A DNA stretch of 64,000 nt from Ophiobolus disseminans (taxonomy: Eukaryota; Ascomycota; Dothideomycetes; Pleosporales; Phaeosphaeriaceae): assembly GCA_010093685.1 (NCBI GenBank), contig MU006216.1, positions 819,065 to 883,064 of the forward strand, read 5' to 3'. The notes beneath the pieces were generated by a model. That model saw only the letters and a list, made by a program, of their open reading frames with translations. It searched no databases and was not told where the DNA came from. How positions within the stretch are numbered: position 1 is the stretch's first letter; each line of letters begins with the position of its first letter. Position numbers and translations under genes: made by a program. Shown in pieces: positions 43,513-54,163 of the stretch.

Positions 43513-44484
43513 TCACATCATATTGCTCAACACCCTACCGACGTCCTGTCCGGGCTCTGGCTTCTTCGCACCTTTAGTCGCGACTCCATGCTGCACAAAC
43601 TCTCTCCTTGACTTCTTGACCTTCTTCTCTACCACGTCCTCTCTCACCCCATTGTCATTCCCTCTGTCCTCTTTTTCCTTCTTCTTCGCCTCGATGCCCT
43701 TCAGCATCTTGCCCATCTCCAGGTTCTCCAGGAACGCCTTGTTCTCAGCCTTGCCCCTCGAGATCTCTACCCGTAACCTTGCCGCTCTCTCAGCATTCTC
43801 GTTCTGAATGGTCTCCACGAGGTGGTTCCACTTGATGCCGCTCAGGTATTTGATGTTCCAAACCTCGTCGTGCCACCGGCCACGCTTCTTTCCGCCCATC
43901 GTTTGCGCATTGAGATTGTCTGCGACGAATTTCGCGTCGCGCTTGTGCAGGAACTCAACCCAGCCGTCCAAGTACAGCTTGCGCCGTGTGCCGCCGCCTC
44001 GTAGGCGCTGGGTTCGTGACGCTGCGGGTTCGGGCGTGAGAAATATTTTGCCAACCGCGCCGTAAGGTGTGAGGAGCGAGCGCAGGACGGTAGGTTTCAT
44101 GAATGGCGGCACGCGCGACAGGTATATGACGCCTGATTTATCTTTGGTAGGTTTGGTGAGTGGTTTTGGTTTGCCGGCTTTTGTGGAGGGGAGGGTAAGA
44201 TCTTTAGGTAGGGCTGCGGCGAGCTTTTCAAGGCGTGCGAGTTCGGCTGTCTTAGGAATGTCGTCTAATATGTCGTCGTCAAAGTCTTCTACCTCTTCAT
44301 CTTTCCCGAACTCGCCCTCGTCAAGATCTTCGTCTTCTGATTCTTCTTCAGAATCATGGTCGGTCTTTTGACGCTTTGCTGAGGGCAGCATGCGCGCTCT
44401 GCTCTCCTCCTCTGAATCGTAACCTCGCTCGTCGTCTTCGCTCTCTCCGGCATCGAGCCATTCGTTTCGTTTTCGTGTCGCCAT
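43513..44484 (-). CDS. ESF2: Pre-rRNA processing RRM protein Esf2/ABT1
   Basis: Nucleolar RNA-binding protein of the small-subunit processome that stimulates the helicase Dbp8 and 18S processing. One exon, 323 aa. The N-terminal 90 residues are acidic (DSEEESEDEDLDEGEFGKDE). The RRM spans ~118-225: GVIYLSRVPPFMKPTVLRSL (RNP2), LTPYGAVGKIFLTPE, YLDGWVEFLHKRDAKFVADN (RNP1), then the family-specific WHDEVWNIKYLSGIKWNHLV. The C-terminus is Lys-rich. It is divergent from CWC25, with 353 bp between the starts. Confidence 0.92.
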   Translation of the reverse strand: MATRKRNEWLDAGESEDDERGYDSEEESRARMLPSAKRQKTDHDSEEESEDEDLDEGEFGKDEEVEDFDDDILDDIPKTAELARLEKLAAALPKDLTLPSTKAGKPKPLTKPTKDKSGVIYLSRVPPFMKPTVLRSLLTPYGAVGKIFLTPEPAASRTQRLRGGGTRRKLYLDGWVEFLHKRDAKFVADNLNAQTMGGKKRGRWHDEVWNIKYLSGIKWNHLVETIQNENAERAARLRVEISRGKAENKAFLENLEMGKMLKGIEAKKKEKEDRGNDNGVREDVVEKKVKKSRREFVQHGVATKGAKKPEPGQDVGRVLSNMM

Positions 44485-44837
44485 GATACAATGTGCAACT
44501 GTGGTTTTTGAGAATCGAAGATAAGAAGCGCAAAGACTCAGTTATGCGCAATCGGTACACGGTGTGTGCGTTAGCTGTGGTTTTGGCTCGTGAAAGTTGT
44601 CGCGCGATGCTTGGGAAACTTTTGCGGGGAACTCGGAGGTGAACATTTACCGTTAGCGTGGCTTGGCGAGTCCTTCGTGGTGCAACTTCCCGCCTCTTCT
44701 TCAACCTTCATTGCATTACACCACACGCTCAACCCACCAACCTCGGCACACCTGGTCCCGCAACATCTCCCACTCGCCGAGATTTTGAAACTACCTCTTA
44801 GAGACTTGCGCGACATCTACACCTTCAAGCCGTCGCC
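44485..44837. promoter_or_regulatory. Divergent promoter of ESF2 and CWC25
   Basis: This 353-bp region separates the starts of two RNA-processing genes, which could be coordinated. It is pyrimidine-rich near 44690-44760. No motif is named. Confidence 0.45.
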
Positions 44838-46001
44838 ATGGGTGGTGACCTCAACCTAAAGAAGTCGTGGCATCCGCATCTGCGCAAGAACCAGGAGAAA
44901 GTCTGGAAGGAAGAGAAGTCGGCTCTCGAAGAGCGCAAGCAAATCGAGAAACTTCGCAAAGAGCGGGATGAAGAGAGACAGCTCGAGGAGTTGCAGGCAC
45001 TCCAGGCGGCCAACGGCGGCAAGACTGTCACGAAGCGCGTGGACTGGATGTATGCCGGTCCTAGCGGTGACGGTGCTGGTGTCACGGAAGAACGCGAGGG
45101 CTACCTGCTCGGCAAGCGCAGGATCGACAATCTCCTCAAATCCAACGACACCCAGAGCTTGCAGAAGGGCGCCGCAGTCGGCATCGATGCTGTTGGAAAC
45201 ACGAACGCAAACACCGCGCGCGATACACACAAGAAGGTTCTGGAGGACCCGCTCCTCATGATCCAGAAGCAGAAGATGGAGATGCAGCTGAAGGCGATGA
45301 AAGATGCGCAGAAGCAGGCCAAGTACGACGAGAAGCGCACAAAAGAGAAGGAGCGTGATCGAAAGCACAAGGACAAAGAGAGGCACAGAGACAGGAGCAG
45401 AGACCGAGAACGCAAGCACCGCAGCCGACGAGACCGATCGCGGTCACGCTCCGATGAGTACGACGGACGGGACAGGCGGGAGCGCAGACACCGAAAGCCC
45501 GATCGAGACGAGAAGGACGACCGCGGTAGCCACCGCAGACGATCGAGATCTCGTTCAAGGTCGCGCTCTCCATACCGAACGACTCAACGCGACAGCGAGC
45601 GACGACGCTCACGCTCGCCACGGAGACGAGAAGACCGTGATAGCTACAGACGACGCGATCGCACACCACCACGACACCAAGATAAGCCTCACCGAAGTGT
45701 AGAAGATTCCCGTCCGTACAGACCACGCGTGTCTCCGCCAGCAATCAAAGAGGAGCCGAAAGAAAGCGCTGCTGACCGTCTTGCCAAGATGCAGGCAGCC
45801 GCGTCATCTCTAGAGGAACAGCGTGCTGAACGCGTCCGCCAGCAAGAGATCAAGGATGCAGAGGAGGAAGCAAAGCTCAAGCAAAATAGGGATGGCGGAC
45901 GTCGTTTCATATCTGGTGTCCGTGGACAGGCATCAAATATGGATTTGGGAGATGCTATTTCTCGCGGCCGGCAAAATTTTAAGATGGAAGTCGATACATA
46001 G
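44838..46001 (+). CDS. CWC25: Pre-mRNA-splicing factor Cwc25
   Basis: First-step spliceosome factor that joins the activated B complex and promotes branching. One exon, 387 aa. The N-terminus GGDLNLKKSWHPHLRKNQEK and VDWMYAGPSGDG (CIR_N-type domain) are diagnostic, followed by EGYLLGKRRIDNLLK. The middle to C-terminus is an extended Arg/Ser/Asp-rich stretch (~185-310, RSRDRERKHRSRRDRSRSRS), as in metazoan homologues. The last 80 residues carry SAADRLAKMQAAASSLEEQR and RRFISGVRGQASNMDLGDAI. Length and motif order fit the family. Confidence 0.9.
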   Translation: MGGDLNLKKSWHPHLRKNQEKVWKEEKSALEERKQIEKLRKERDEERQLEELQALQAANGGKTVTKRVDWMYAGPSGDGAGVTEEREGYLLGKRRIDNLLKSNDTQSLQKGAAVGIDAVGNTNANTARDTHKKVLEDPLLMIQKQKMEMQLKAMKDAQKQAKYDEKRTKEKERDRKHKDKERHRDRSRDRERKHRSRRDRSRSRSDEYDGRDRRERRHRKPDRDEKDDRGSHRRRSRSRSRSRSPYRTTQRDSERRRSRSPRRREDRDSYRRRDRTPPRHQDKPHRSVEDSRPYRPRVSPPAIKEEPKESAADRLAKMQAAASSLEEQRAERVRQQEIKDAEEEAKLKQNRDGGRRFISGVRGQASNMDLGDAISRGRQNFKMEVDT

Positions 46002-46306
46002 AGACACTTGCGCAGTACGCCTGGTTATACTGCAGGCATTTAGGGATTGCAGCAATATAGGAATTGCGCCCAGCAGCGTGTGCACATTGATAGGACATAA
46101 GGATACCCGGCATAAGCTTTCACTAAATGGTCTCAGGGTGACTGTGGTCTGTGTAGTATCTCGACCAGAGACGAATGATTTGCATTCAACACTTAACAGT
46201 TAACATTCAAGAGCACTCCAACAATTGACGACATTCACAGTCAACAGAATTCACCCGTCTACGCTTTCCCTCTCACGACAATTCCACTCATCCCTCAGAG
46301 ATATCC
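46002..46306. other. Convergent spacer
   Basis: About 305 bp between the CWC25 stop and the 3' end of the small minus-strand gene. It carries AGCTTTCAC near 46110, which resembles the repeat ends but without the inner blocks. No gene is seen. Confidence 0.4.
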
Positions 46307-46773
46307 TCACATAACAGCACAACTACTTCCACTATCATATGCCGCGGGCATACTCGTCCCCGGCGCCGCAGTGTACAACGTAACCACGACCTGAGCATTC
46401 GGCATCCCGGCCGTCATAGAAACATGGAACGCAGCGCCCGTCCACTTGGAATTGGGCACGACCCATGCGAAGCAGTTTTGATAGGGTCTACAAGTTTGCG
46501 GGAAACATTAGCTGTTGCCATTCATTGAGCAATACAGGGGGACACAGTGGAGGTAGGGCATGTAGATAAGTTAAGTACGTACTGTCCCTGCCCACCACTG
46601 GTATACATTTCATTCCCCCCGCCATACGTCACTACGTTCGCAATGTTGGAAATCGGATGCTCGAGTTTGAGCGTATATGTGCCGGCGCCCCTGCAGCGGA
46701 CGGGCACGGTGATGCGGCCCATGCTGTTGCATGTGAGCGTGCTTTGCGACGCCATGGTTCCTGGGATAGACAT
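46307..46773 (-). CDS. Small two-exon protein of unknown function
   Basis: Exons 46773-46583 and 46487-46307 give 123 aa. The donor is GTACGT and the acceptor TTGTAG. The join gives GGQGQPYQNCFAWVVPNSKW. The product starts MSIPGTMASQSTLTCNSMGR and continues ITVPVRCRGAGTYTLKLEHP, with a C-terminal GTSMPAAYDSGSSCAVM. The pattern of beta-strand-like stretches and four cysteines suggests a compact beta fold. There is no signal peptide, and I do not recognise the family. The second exon lies in another frame and is missed by single-frame reading. The join keeps frame and hydrophobic pattern, which is why I call it a gene. Confidence 0.55.
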
Positions 46774-47409
46774 TGCTACGTGAGATTTTCTCGTAGATGA
46801 GTGAGTTGTGGAGAAGCAGATAGATTGGATTGGATGTGCTAGGGGAGTAGGCTGATGGTGTTATATGGCAGAACAGAGGCGAAGGGCTTGATATCCCACA
46901 GACTGAACCGCATGGATGAATGGACGGCGAGACCGCATCAGCTGCACTTCATGGGACGCTAAGCAATGAGCAGTGTGAGCGGGGTAAAGCTGGTTCCTCC
47001 AATCTTGCTGGCAGTTCATGGTGTGTGTGTAGATGTGCCGGATTGGGACCTGGTTCAAGGGCAAAGGCCACGAGGCTGTGTGCGCCCATCACGCTTGAGG
47101 CATACCAAATTCAGTGGACCAATGCGGATGGTATAGCAGCAGGCTTTTTCAGCCTTGTGATGATTATTCTTGATGAGGCTTGGTGGTGTTTAACGCGAGT
47201 GGTGCGTTACCTCGACCGTATACCGCGTTGCTGAGGGGGTTGGCATGTGACTTTAAGGATTTATTTTGTCAATTTTAGTGGTCCGAGGATGTTCAGGAAG
47301 TCATGAAACGGCAGACTTTCAGACGAGGTCTCAATGTTGTATTCGATGTAGTTCATTATACGCGTGTTCACAGAACAAGAGTAAGGAGCGCGGGCCGATA
47401 GGAGTATAA
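46774..47409. other. Spacer between small gene and AAA+ ATPase
   Basis: About 640 bp. It contains the promoter of the small gene and the 3' UTR of the AAA+ gene. A 104-codon frame at 46920-47234 has no domain. Confidence 0.5.
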
Positions 47410-50400
47410 CTACCTCTGCTTCTTCCTCGACTTCCTAGGCGGCGGTTCCTCTTCGCTCTCGCTCTCACTTTCGCTACCCTGATCCTTCCCAAAGCTGCTG
47501 TCCTCGCTCGCCTCCGAATCATTCTCGCTCTCCTCACTATCGCTTGCTTTCTTGCTTTTCTTCTTCGAGCTTGCCTTTCCCCTCCGAGATTTGCTCTCAT
47601 GGCGATCCTGGAAATCGTCTATTCGCGTTTGCTCGTTTTGCGCCTGGTCGGCTTCGTTCTGGCCGCCGAGCGTGTGCTTCAGATACATGTCGAAGTCTTT
47701 GGAAGCCTGAGCAACGGTGTTGAAATGCTTTTTGCCTAGTTCGACGCGCTGCTTGTGTGTGCTGCCGTCTTTTTCGGTCTCTTCCGTCGCACGGAATTCG
47801 GCGAGCGCGATGGCGGTTTGGAAGGCGTTGCGGATTTGTCTGGGACAAGAGTTAGTGTCAGTGGGTCTATTCAGGACTATGTGAAATACCGTCCGTTCCA
47901 GGTCCCTGCACCCGATTTCTTGAGCTCGTAGTAGTGTTCTTTCGCAAACTTCAGAATCTCCTTGGTGTTGACCTTCATGTCTTTGGCTTTGAGCTCCAAC
48001 GCGCGATTGAGGTGCATCTTCCAGATTTGCATCGTGGCGTCTTTTTTCAGAGGTGGATAGTATAGACTGACGTGAATGCGGGATCTGAAGGCCGGGTCGA
48101 ATGTGCCCACACGATTGGTGGTCAGGATCAGGATGCCGCTGTAGTACTCCAGAGTTCTGAGAAATACCGATACTATAGAGTTCCTTGTAATGTTATTTTT
48201 GTCCCGCTTTTGCAGAAAAATGTCGGCTTCGTCGAGGAGAAGTACACATCCCCATTTGTGTGCCCATCCGAAATTGCCATCAAGATTTGCTTGAACATCA
48301 GCTGCAGTGTCTCCAATGTCGCCGCACGTGATCGGATAGAGAGGTCTCTTTGTGCTATCTGCAACGCATTCTGCGGTTGACGTCTTGCCAACACCTACAA
48401 GAAATCAGTTAGCAATTGTGCAAGAGGTCTTGTTTTGAGTACGTACCGGGTGCGCCGTGCAAAAGGATAACAAGGCCATCTCCTTTACCGCGCACTAAGT
48501 CCATGCCATGATCAGCAGAGCTCGCAGCCTGATTAATAGGGCCACGGGCATGGTTCGCAACTAGTGCACGAACCGTCTCTTTGTGACCATCCGGTAACAC
48601 CAGAGCGTCAAACCCGCTGGTATACGTGACTTCCTCGATCCTGTTGACATCAAGACGAACGAATTTTCGAAGGCGCAGAGCGAACGCATACACGCGTGGG
48701 GGCAGAAGAATTTTGTCGTCATCATCGATATCACCTGGCTCCGCGGTTGGTACCAACCACGACCGGTGCTTGTCAAGGTATACGGATTCCAGACGTAGGT
48801 CCAAATCATGATCTTGGTGGATGTCGTCTCGCTCAGAGTAATCAAATGGACCCGTGTCTTCCGCCTGTGTCTCTCCCCTGTTGTGCGGAGTGAGATTCAA
48901 CCCTCCCGTTGGTAGGCCGTTTGGTTCAAAGGCCAGCATACCCGCCTTCATGTCCACAATGATTTGAGAATCAACCTATGCGCTATCAGTAACTTGATGT
49001 GGAAGACCAAACTACACACTTGCGACTTACTTCAATAGGCTCATCTAGGTTTGGCGCGAAGTCAGTACACGTCACATGTTTAGCACCTGCGGGGACATCA
49101 CGTACCTCCTACAGTCGGGCCCTTATAGCTTTTGTGAGTCCAGTAGCCTATGCGGGCAAGCTGTAACCATTTCTTACCGCGGGCTACAAGCTCTTCCCGT
49201 ATGATCTTGTGATCGGGCTCGAATGCTAATGGAAATACAGAAAGATTCGAGATAGCTCTTTCCCCATCATACTTTCGGATCGCGAATGTTTGGTGTACGG
49301 GCGAATACAATGAGCCATCGAAGTCGTAGTATACGACGTCAACAATGAACGTAGAGCTCCGAGGTTCTGATCGCGTGTTCGATAGATCGTGGGCACGGGA
49401 TTGGAAATCGGGACGACCTCCTGTCCATCTGATAACTCGATACACTTGCGGGTGGGAGTCGCTGGTCATTACGTCTTGTCCGAGTTCGAAAAGATGCCAG
49501 AGATCCTGGAATGCTATGTGAGTAAGAGTGTGATCTTTGATGTCTCGACGCAGATCAAACATAGGTTTGAGATCCGTGTCCAGCACCTCAACGAGCAGTT
49601 TCAACAGCTGCGATTCTCTTTTCTTTCTCACGAGCGGAGAGGCAGGTTCTTCACTGGAGTCCTTGTTTGTGGCAGTTCTACACTGTATTAGAATTGCCGC
49701 GTTTCACTTTCGACGTTGACGTACTTCTCAGGCCCACGGCCGCAGACAGAGCATGGTGTTTCCGCCAGGTCAGTGTCTTGACCATCTGGGGTACTCGTTG
49801 TTTCTTCGACGGACTTCTCTGTCAAGTCACCCACTTCCTTTGACTTCTCAGGCTCTTTTTCCTTTGCCTTTCCAGCCTCCTCTTCTTTTGCCTTCTCAGT
49901 CTCCTCTTCCTTTTCCTTCTCAGTCTCCTCTTCCTTTTCCTTCTCAGTCTCCTCTTCCTTTTCCTTCTCAGTCTCCTCTTCCTTTTCCTTCTCAGTCTCC
50001 TCTTCTTTCGTCTTAACACTGACTTCTTCCTTTATCTTCTCAATTCCCTCTTCCTTCACCTTCTCCGTCTTCTCTTCCTCTGTCTTAACAGCAACCTCTT
50101 CTTTAGTCTCTTCAGCGACCCCGTCTCTTACTTCCTCCGTAAGCTCTCGATCCTTCTCCCTCGCCTCCTGAGGCGGTGTTTTCGCTTCCTCGACTGCTAT
50201 TTCATCTTCCAATTCCGCGAGCTTAGCTCTGATCTCAGGTTCGATACCTGCGAAGAGCTTGAATGGATGATAGAAGACCTTGGTAAAAATTTAGAAACAA
50301 ACGTGTACATCTACTGAGAGCGTTTTGAGTGGCCAGTCAACTTACAAATGGTACTTCACTGTCGAACATGGTGAGGGTAACGTTGTAGCCCTGTTTTCTC

Positions 50401-50894
50401 CCAATGGTTTCCAGCAGTTCCAAAAGCTCGTGCGAACGTACTCGAATCTTCTTTGCCTCAGGTAGACTTGACTCTTTTGATGCTGGATCCTTTGATCGGT
50501 TGTGTACAGTTATCCGTGGTTCTTCATGAAGCACTTCTATTGCTGACGAGGTGGCCTTTTGCTTGAAATGCAAGCTTCCCATCCTTGCGACTCGCATATC
50601 AAACGTAGGAAGTGGTGGAGGTGGCGGAAACGACGTTAATTCTGCATCTTTAGATGGCGGCGGTGGCGGCGGTGGCGGCGGTCGTGAAGCTGGGGGGGGT
50701 GGTGGGGGAGGTGGGTGCATTGGTGGTGGTAGGTGTTGAGGAACATAAGGCTTAACTCTCGGCGACAAATATTTCTTCCAAACATCTTTTTTTTTCTGGT
50801 CTCGTGGTTCTGAGGTCCCACTTGGTCCCAAAGAGAAGGATTTGCCATGATTTGAAGACACCCTGGAGGCCCCTTCCAGGTCTTGCGAATCCAT
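47410..50894 (-). CDS. AAA+ ATPase of the fungal DUF7025 type, with low-complexity N-terminus
   Basis: Seven exons: 50894-50346, 50278-49725, 49677-49106, 49044-49031 (14 nt), 48975-48447, 48394-47890 and 47839-47410; about 1050 aa. It opens with a low-complexity part holding two runs of nine prolines. It then has SHELLELLETIGR, FYHPFKLFAGIEPEIRAKLA, a Glu/Lys-rich tandem repeat, a CSVCGRG element, a DUF7025-like middle region (FDLRRDIKDHTLTHIAFQDL; VDMKAGMLAFEPNG), and an AAA core: Walker A LLHGAPGVGKTST, Walker B VLLLDEADIFL, sensor LTTNR and arginine finger FRSRIH. The lid WNGRQIRNAFQTAIALA follows, then an acidic/basic tail. The start 50894 is the first in-frame ATG; coding may extend 5' (open to about 51245) through an unseen exon. 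The substrate is unknown, and a remodelling role is inferred from the AAA core. Confidence 0.78.
49890..50012. repeat. 24-bp coding minisatellite (EEETEKEK repeat)
   Basis: About five tandem copies of a 24-bp unit (core CTCAGTCTCCTCTTCC on the plus strand) encode EEETEKEK on the minus strand, followed by degenerate units (EEETEKAK, EEEAGKAK). The period is a multiple of three, so copy-number change would keep the frame. Confidence 0.8.
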
Positions 50895-51831
50895 ATGTTG
50901 CTCTATCGAACGGAGGGTAACACCTAGTTGTCGCGTTCTGCTTGCCTTGCTCGCGCTTAGCTCGAAGTCTGAAGTATGGCAGCGTTCGGATTCGTTGGCA
51001 AGATACACGGCTTTAGCACGATAGTAATCGTCGACCCTATCTCTGCGAGGAACAACAGGACTGGTGGGGCCCTGTAACAGCACAAAGCCCTCGAAACCCG
51101 TCTTTCTTTTAAGCTTATGGCGAGCCGCCAGGCTCTGTGGCACCTCTTCCTTTCTCGATACGAGATTTTGGCCCCCACACGCAGGGTGTCGAGGTAGGTG
51201 ACAGGGTGTGCAGGGAGACGCAGCGTAGTCGCTGAGAGACGTCAATTATTGGCTTGTGAGAGATATTCGTAATGGGATGAGGAAGGATAAAACATGTTCT
51301 AGAGCAGGAATGCGAGGGTTCTGTGATCTTTCCCCACCCAAGGACTATGTGGCGTATTGGTCTAAAACGATGGGGCCAAAACCTACATCCACACCAAGCG
51401 AGGTAGGGTACGCTAAGCCAGATTTGCAAACGCCAATCGTGTCTTGATACGCTAGTGGCGTATGTTCGCATCCATGTAACATGGCTGCCGCACATATCGT
51501 ATCCCAGCCCTGCTCCAGGTGTCAGCAATCTATTCAGAAACCGGTCAAGGCTGTTCCAGAGACATTTTCATGGAGATGCGCAGGGTTCAGGCTGAGGCTG
51601 CTGCTAGATCGCTTGGTCCATCGCAGAGATTGAAGACACTCCGCGGCGCCAGTGTTGTGCGCAGCAAAGGTGGCTGTGCCGATTCACGAGATCCGCTAGG
51701 CTCCGATCCTTTGCTCTGATAACGACGACCCCTCAACAATAGAGATCAGTCTGAAAACACGATATTGGTACTGAAGGAAGTCCACACAATTTGTTTGTCC
51801 AAAACAGGTGGCAGCTATCACGACAACCACG
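50895..51831. other. Divergent region between AAA+ ATPase and STAND-like gene
   Basis: About 940 bp between the two first usable ATGs. The minus strand is open upstream of 50894 to about 51245 with plausible coding text (GFEGFVLLQGPTSPVVPRRD) but no ATG, so part of this region is probably 5' coding sequence or UTR of the ATPase gene. Confidence 0.45.
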
Positions 51832-53917
51832 ATGTCCACAGCAGTAAAAGTCAAGCAAGACGGGGACGATTTCCAGCCTCGGCTTCCAAGGCGGACTACG
51901 ACAAACCTCTCTGTCGACTTCATAGAACAAAAGATATCCCTAGCTGAACATAGTCGCTATATTGACGACATCGACCGCTTCGTTGCAGTGCAAGAAGCAC
52001 CAAGCCATGATGAGAGAATGTGAGCATGTGTCAGTGTTCGATACCTAGAACTGGCGATTAACAAATTCTAGGACGTCAATCTGGAAAGACGCATCAGCCG
52101 AAACTGCGAAACTTGAAACTGCAATACAGCTGCTGCGTGAGAAATCGCGACCAAAAGGCGCAAAAACAGACGTCGAGACGCCTGCATTTACCTGGAAACA
52201 AACAGTGGCAGAAATAAATACCGCATTAGAGTCGTACAAGAACAGCGCTTTCGTGAGGATATGCGACAAGTCAGAGATGTTTGAGCAGTGGCTCGCACTG
52301 CTGCCAAACGACTCATACGCTTCGGCCATCAGTGGGGCGTTCACTATGAGTGTCAAGGTATGTGTGTGTCTATACTCGCATGCTTTGCTGACACGAGAAG
52401 GCGGCGCGTGGCCTTAGCGGCGTGAACAAAAGCATATATGAGGCCCTGGCCAGCATACCAGACGTTCTTGACCATGCCGGAACATATGTGGCTATTTACA
52501 GAGCAGGCGCGAGCACAGCTCTTGTCCGCAAGACAGCAGATCTGTGCAAGTCAATCGTAAAGACCCTGAGACTGATTATCGAGTTCATTACCAAGGGGTC
52601 ACTGAGTATGTCCACGATCCTGCAAGCGCTCTTAGCAACTGACGTACCATAGAACGCTTTACTGGGGCAGTACTAAAGGGTGACCATTACCAGCAAAAAC
52701 TGAAAGAAAGTATTGAAGAAATGAAATTGCAAGCGGACAACGTCCGATCAGAAGCAGGCGTCTGCGCCCAGATGAGACTTGCCGAGGTAGATAGAAAAGC
52801 AGACGTGAGGGAAATCAAAGCCGACATGCGGTCTAAGCAAGGTACGAGAGACTGCCAACTCACCTTCTTCAGGGCTGCTAACTGATGACTGCAAGAACGA
52901 CTTGACCATATGGCAGCGAAAGAGGAGCTGTCTCTGCAGATGGCTGCTATACCTGGAGCCACGGCGGAGCAAGTCGTCAATCTTCTGCTCCGTTCAATAC
53001 AGTCACTTCCAACATATAATCGAAGAACCGGCGGTCGTGAGTATACCCATCAGCCTGAATCACCGACTCGAGTCTAATGCTGTGCAGCACTTCAGACTTC
53101 TGGACTACTCTCACTGCTCAATGTCGAGGAGGTAGACGCAGACGCAGCACCAGAGAACAACGAAGGCGTGACTGTCAAGTCCCTTCTAGCCGCCCTGGAC
53201 TGCGACCCAGAACTCCTGAAAAAAGACCTAAAATACTGTCTCAATCTCGGTTTCTCAGAGACGCCAGACTTCCAAGACCGAGCTGCCTGGGTTCTCAAAG
53301 CACCCGCAATGAGCAACTTCATGAGCGGCGATACAGGATCTAAGCTGCTACTTGTCCACGGAAACGACGATGCCACGCAATTCATCTCACCAATGTCGTA
53401 CGTGTGCGCAAAAGTCTCGGATCTTATGAGCGTGTCGGATGAAGTCATCCATTTGACATACTTTTGCAGCCGCCACATGGACGATTGGCGTGATCCGCGA
53501 GCAAACGCACAAGGACTTCTCGCGCACTTGACCGCACAACTACTCAATCAGCTCGAGAGCAGGAAGCGGAGAAAGTTCAGCCCAGACTTATCATCCCTGA
53601 AAGACGAGGACTCGTCTAGGATAGAAGGAAGCAGTCTCTCCACAACGTGGCACGCGTTCGAAACTATCATCAAGCAGCTTCCCAAGAACACCGTTGTGTT
53701 CTGCTTCATTGATAGCTTGTCGGCATACGAAAACTCCAGTCGGAGACCAAAGACCGGAGCGCTCATGAAGAAGATCTGTCGATTGATCAAAACACTGAAA
53801 GGTGCAAGTCTGCGGTGCATGGTTACTTACTCGGGAAGGAGCAACTACTCAGACACGTGGGGAGTTGAGTTTGATAGAAGGAAAGCCATCAAACTAGAGG
53901 TACCGGAGAGTGTGTAG
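51832..53917 (+). CDS. STAND/NACHT-like protein lacking a Walker A motif
   Basis: Six exons: 51832-52019, 52072-52357, 52401-52605, 52653-52841, 52896-53036 and 53088-53917; 612 aa, all phases matching. The N-terminal half is alpha-helical (AARGLSGVNKSIYEALASIP, TYVAIYRAGASTALVRKTAD), like the helical N-terminal domains of fungal STAND proteins. A coiled-coil follows (VDRKADVREIKADMRSKQER). The C-terminal half has an NTPase-like order: SKLLLVHGNDDATQ at the P-loop place without GxxxxGK[ST], then helix SPMSYVCAKVSDLM, TYFCSRHMDDWRDPRANAQG, and a Walker B-like strand VVFCFIDSLSAYE, then LRCMVTYSGRSN. It is therefore a likely degenerate NTPase or pseudo-NLR. Function unknown; NLR-type self/non-self roles are only analogy. 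It is divergent from the AAA+ gene. Confidence 0.6.
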
Positions 53918-54163
53918 ATGGGCCACATAGTTGGTAGTCTTAATGTGGGATGATGTGTTAGACGTTCATACCGAAAGAGCATATCAGGCAGACTTGGCAC
54001 ATACCGTACTACAAGAAAGACGAGTTGGTCTATGATAAAATGGGATGTATTTATAACCAAGCCCGTTCGTTCGGGCAAATCGAGCATACTACGTGCTGTC
54101 TCTGAGGATGATGGGAAAACGCCGCGCTATGCTCCTAGTAGTAAACAATCGTTATATGGTCAT

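Noticed and set aside
46100..46130. Further MITE copies suggested by AGCTTTCAC near 46110, 55349 and 28592
   Set aside because: Only the 9-bp end motif is shared; the inner blocks and second terminal repeat are absent.
50337..51245. Full 302-codon frame as the start of the AAA+ ATPase
   Set aside because: The frame begins at TTG, so the upstream 117 codons lack an ATG. Position 50894 is the first in-frame ATG; the 5' part may belong to an unseen exon.
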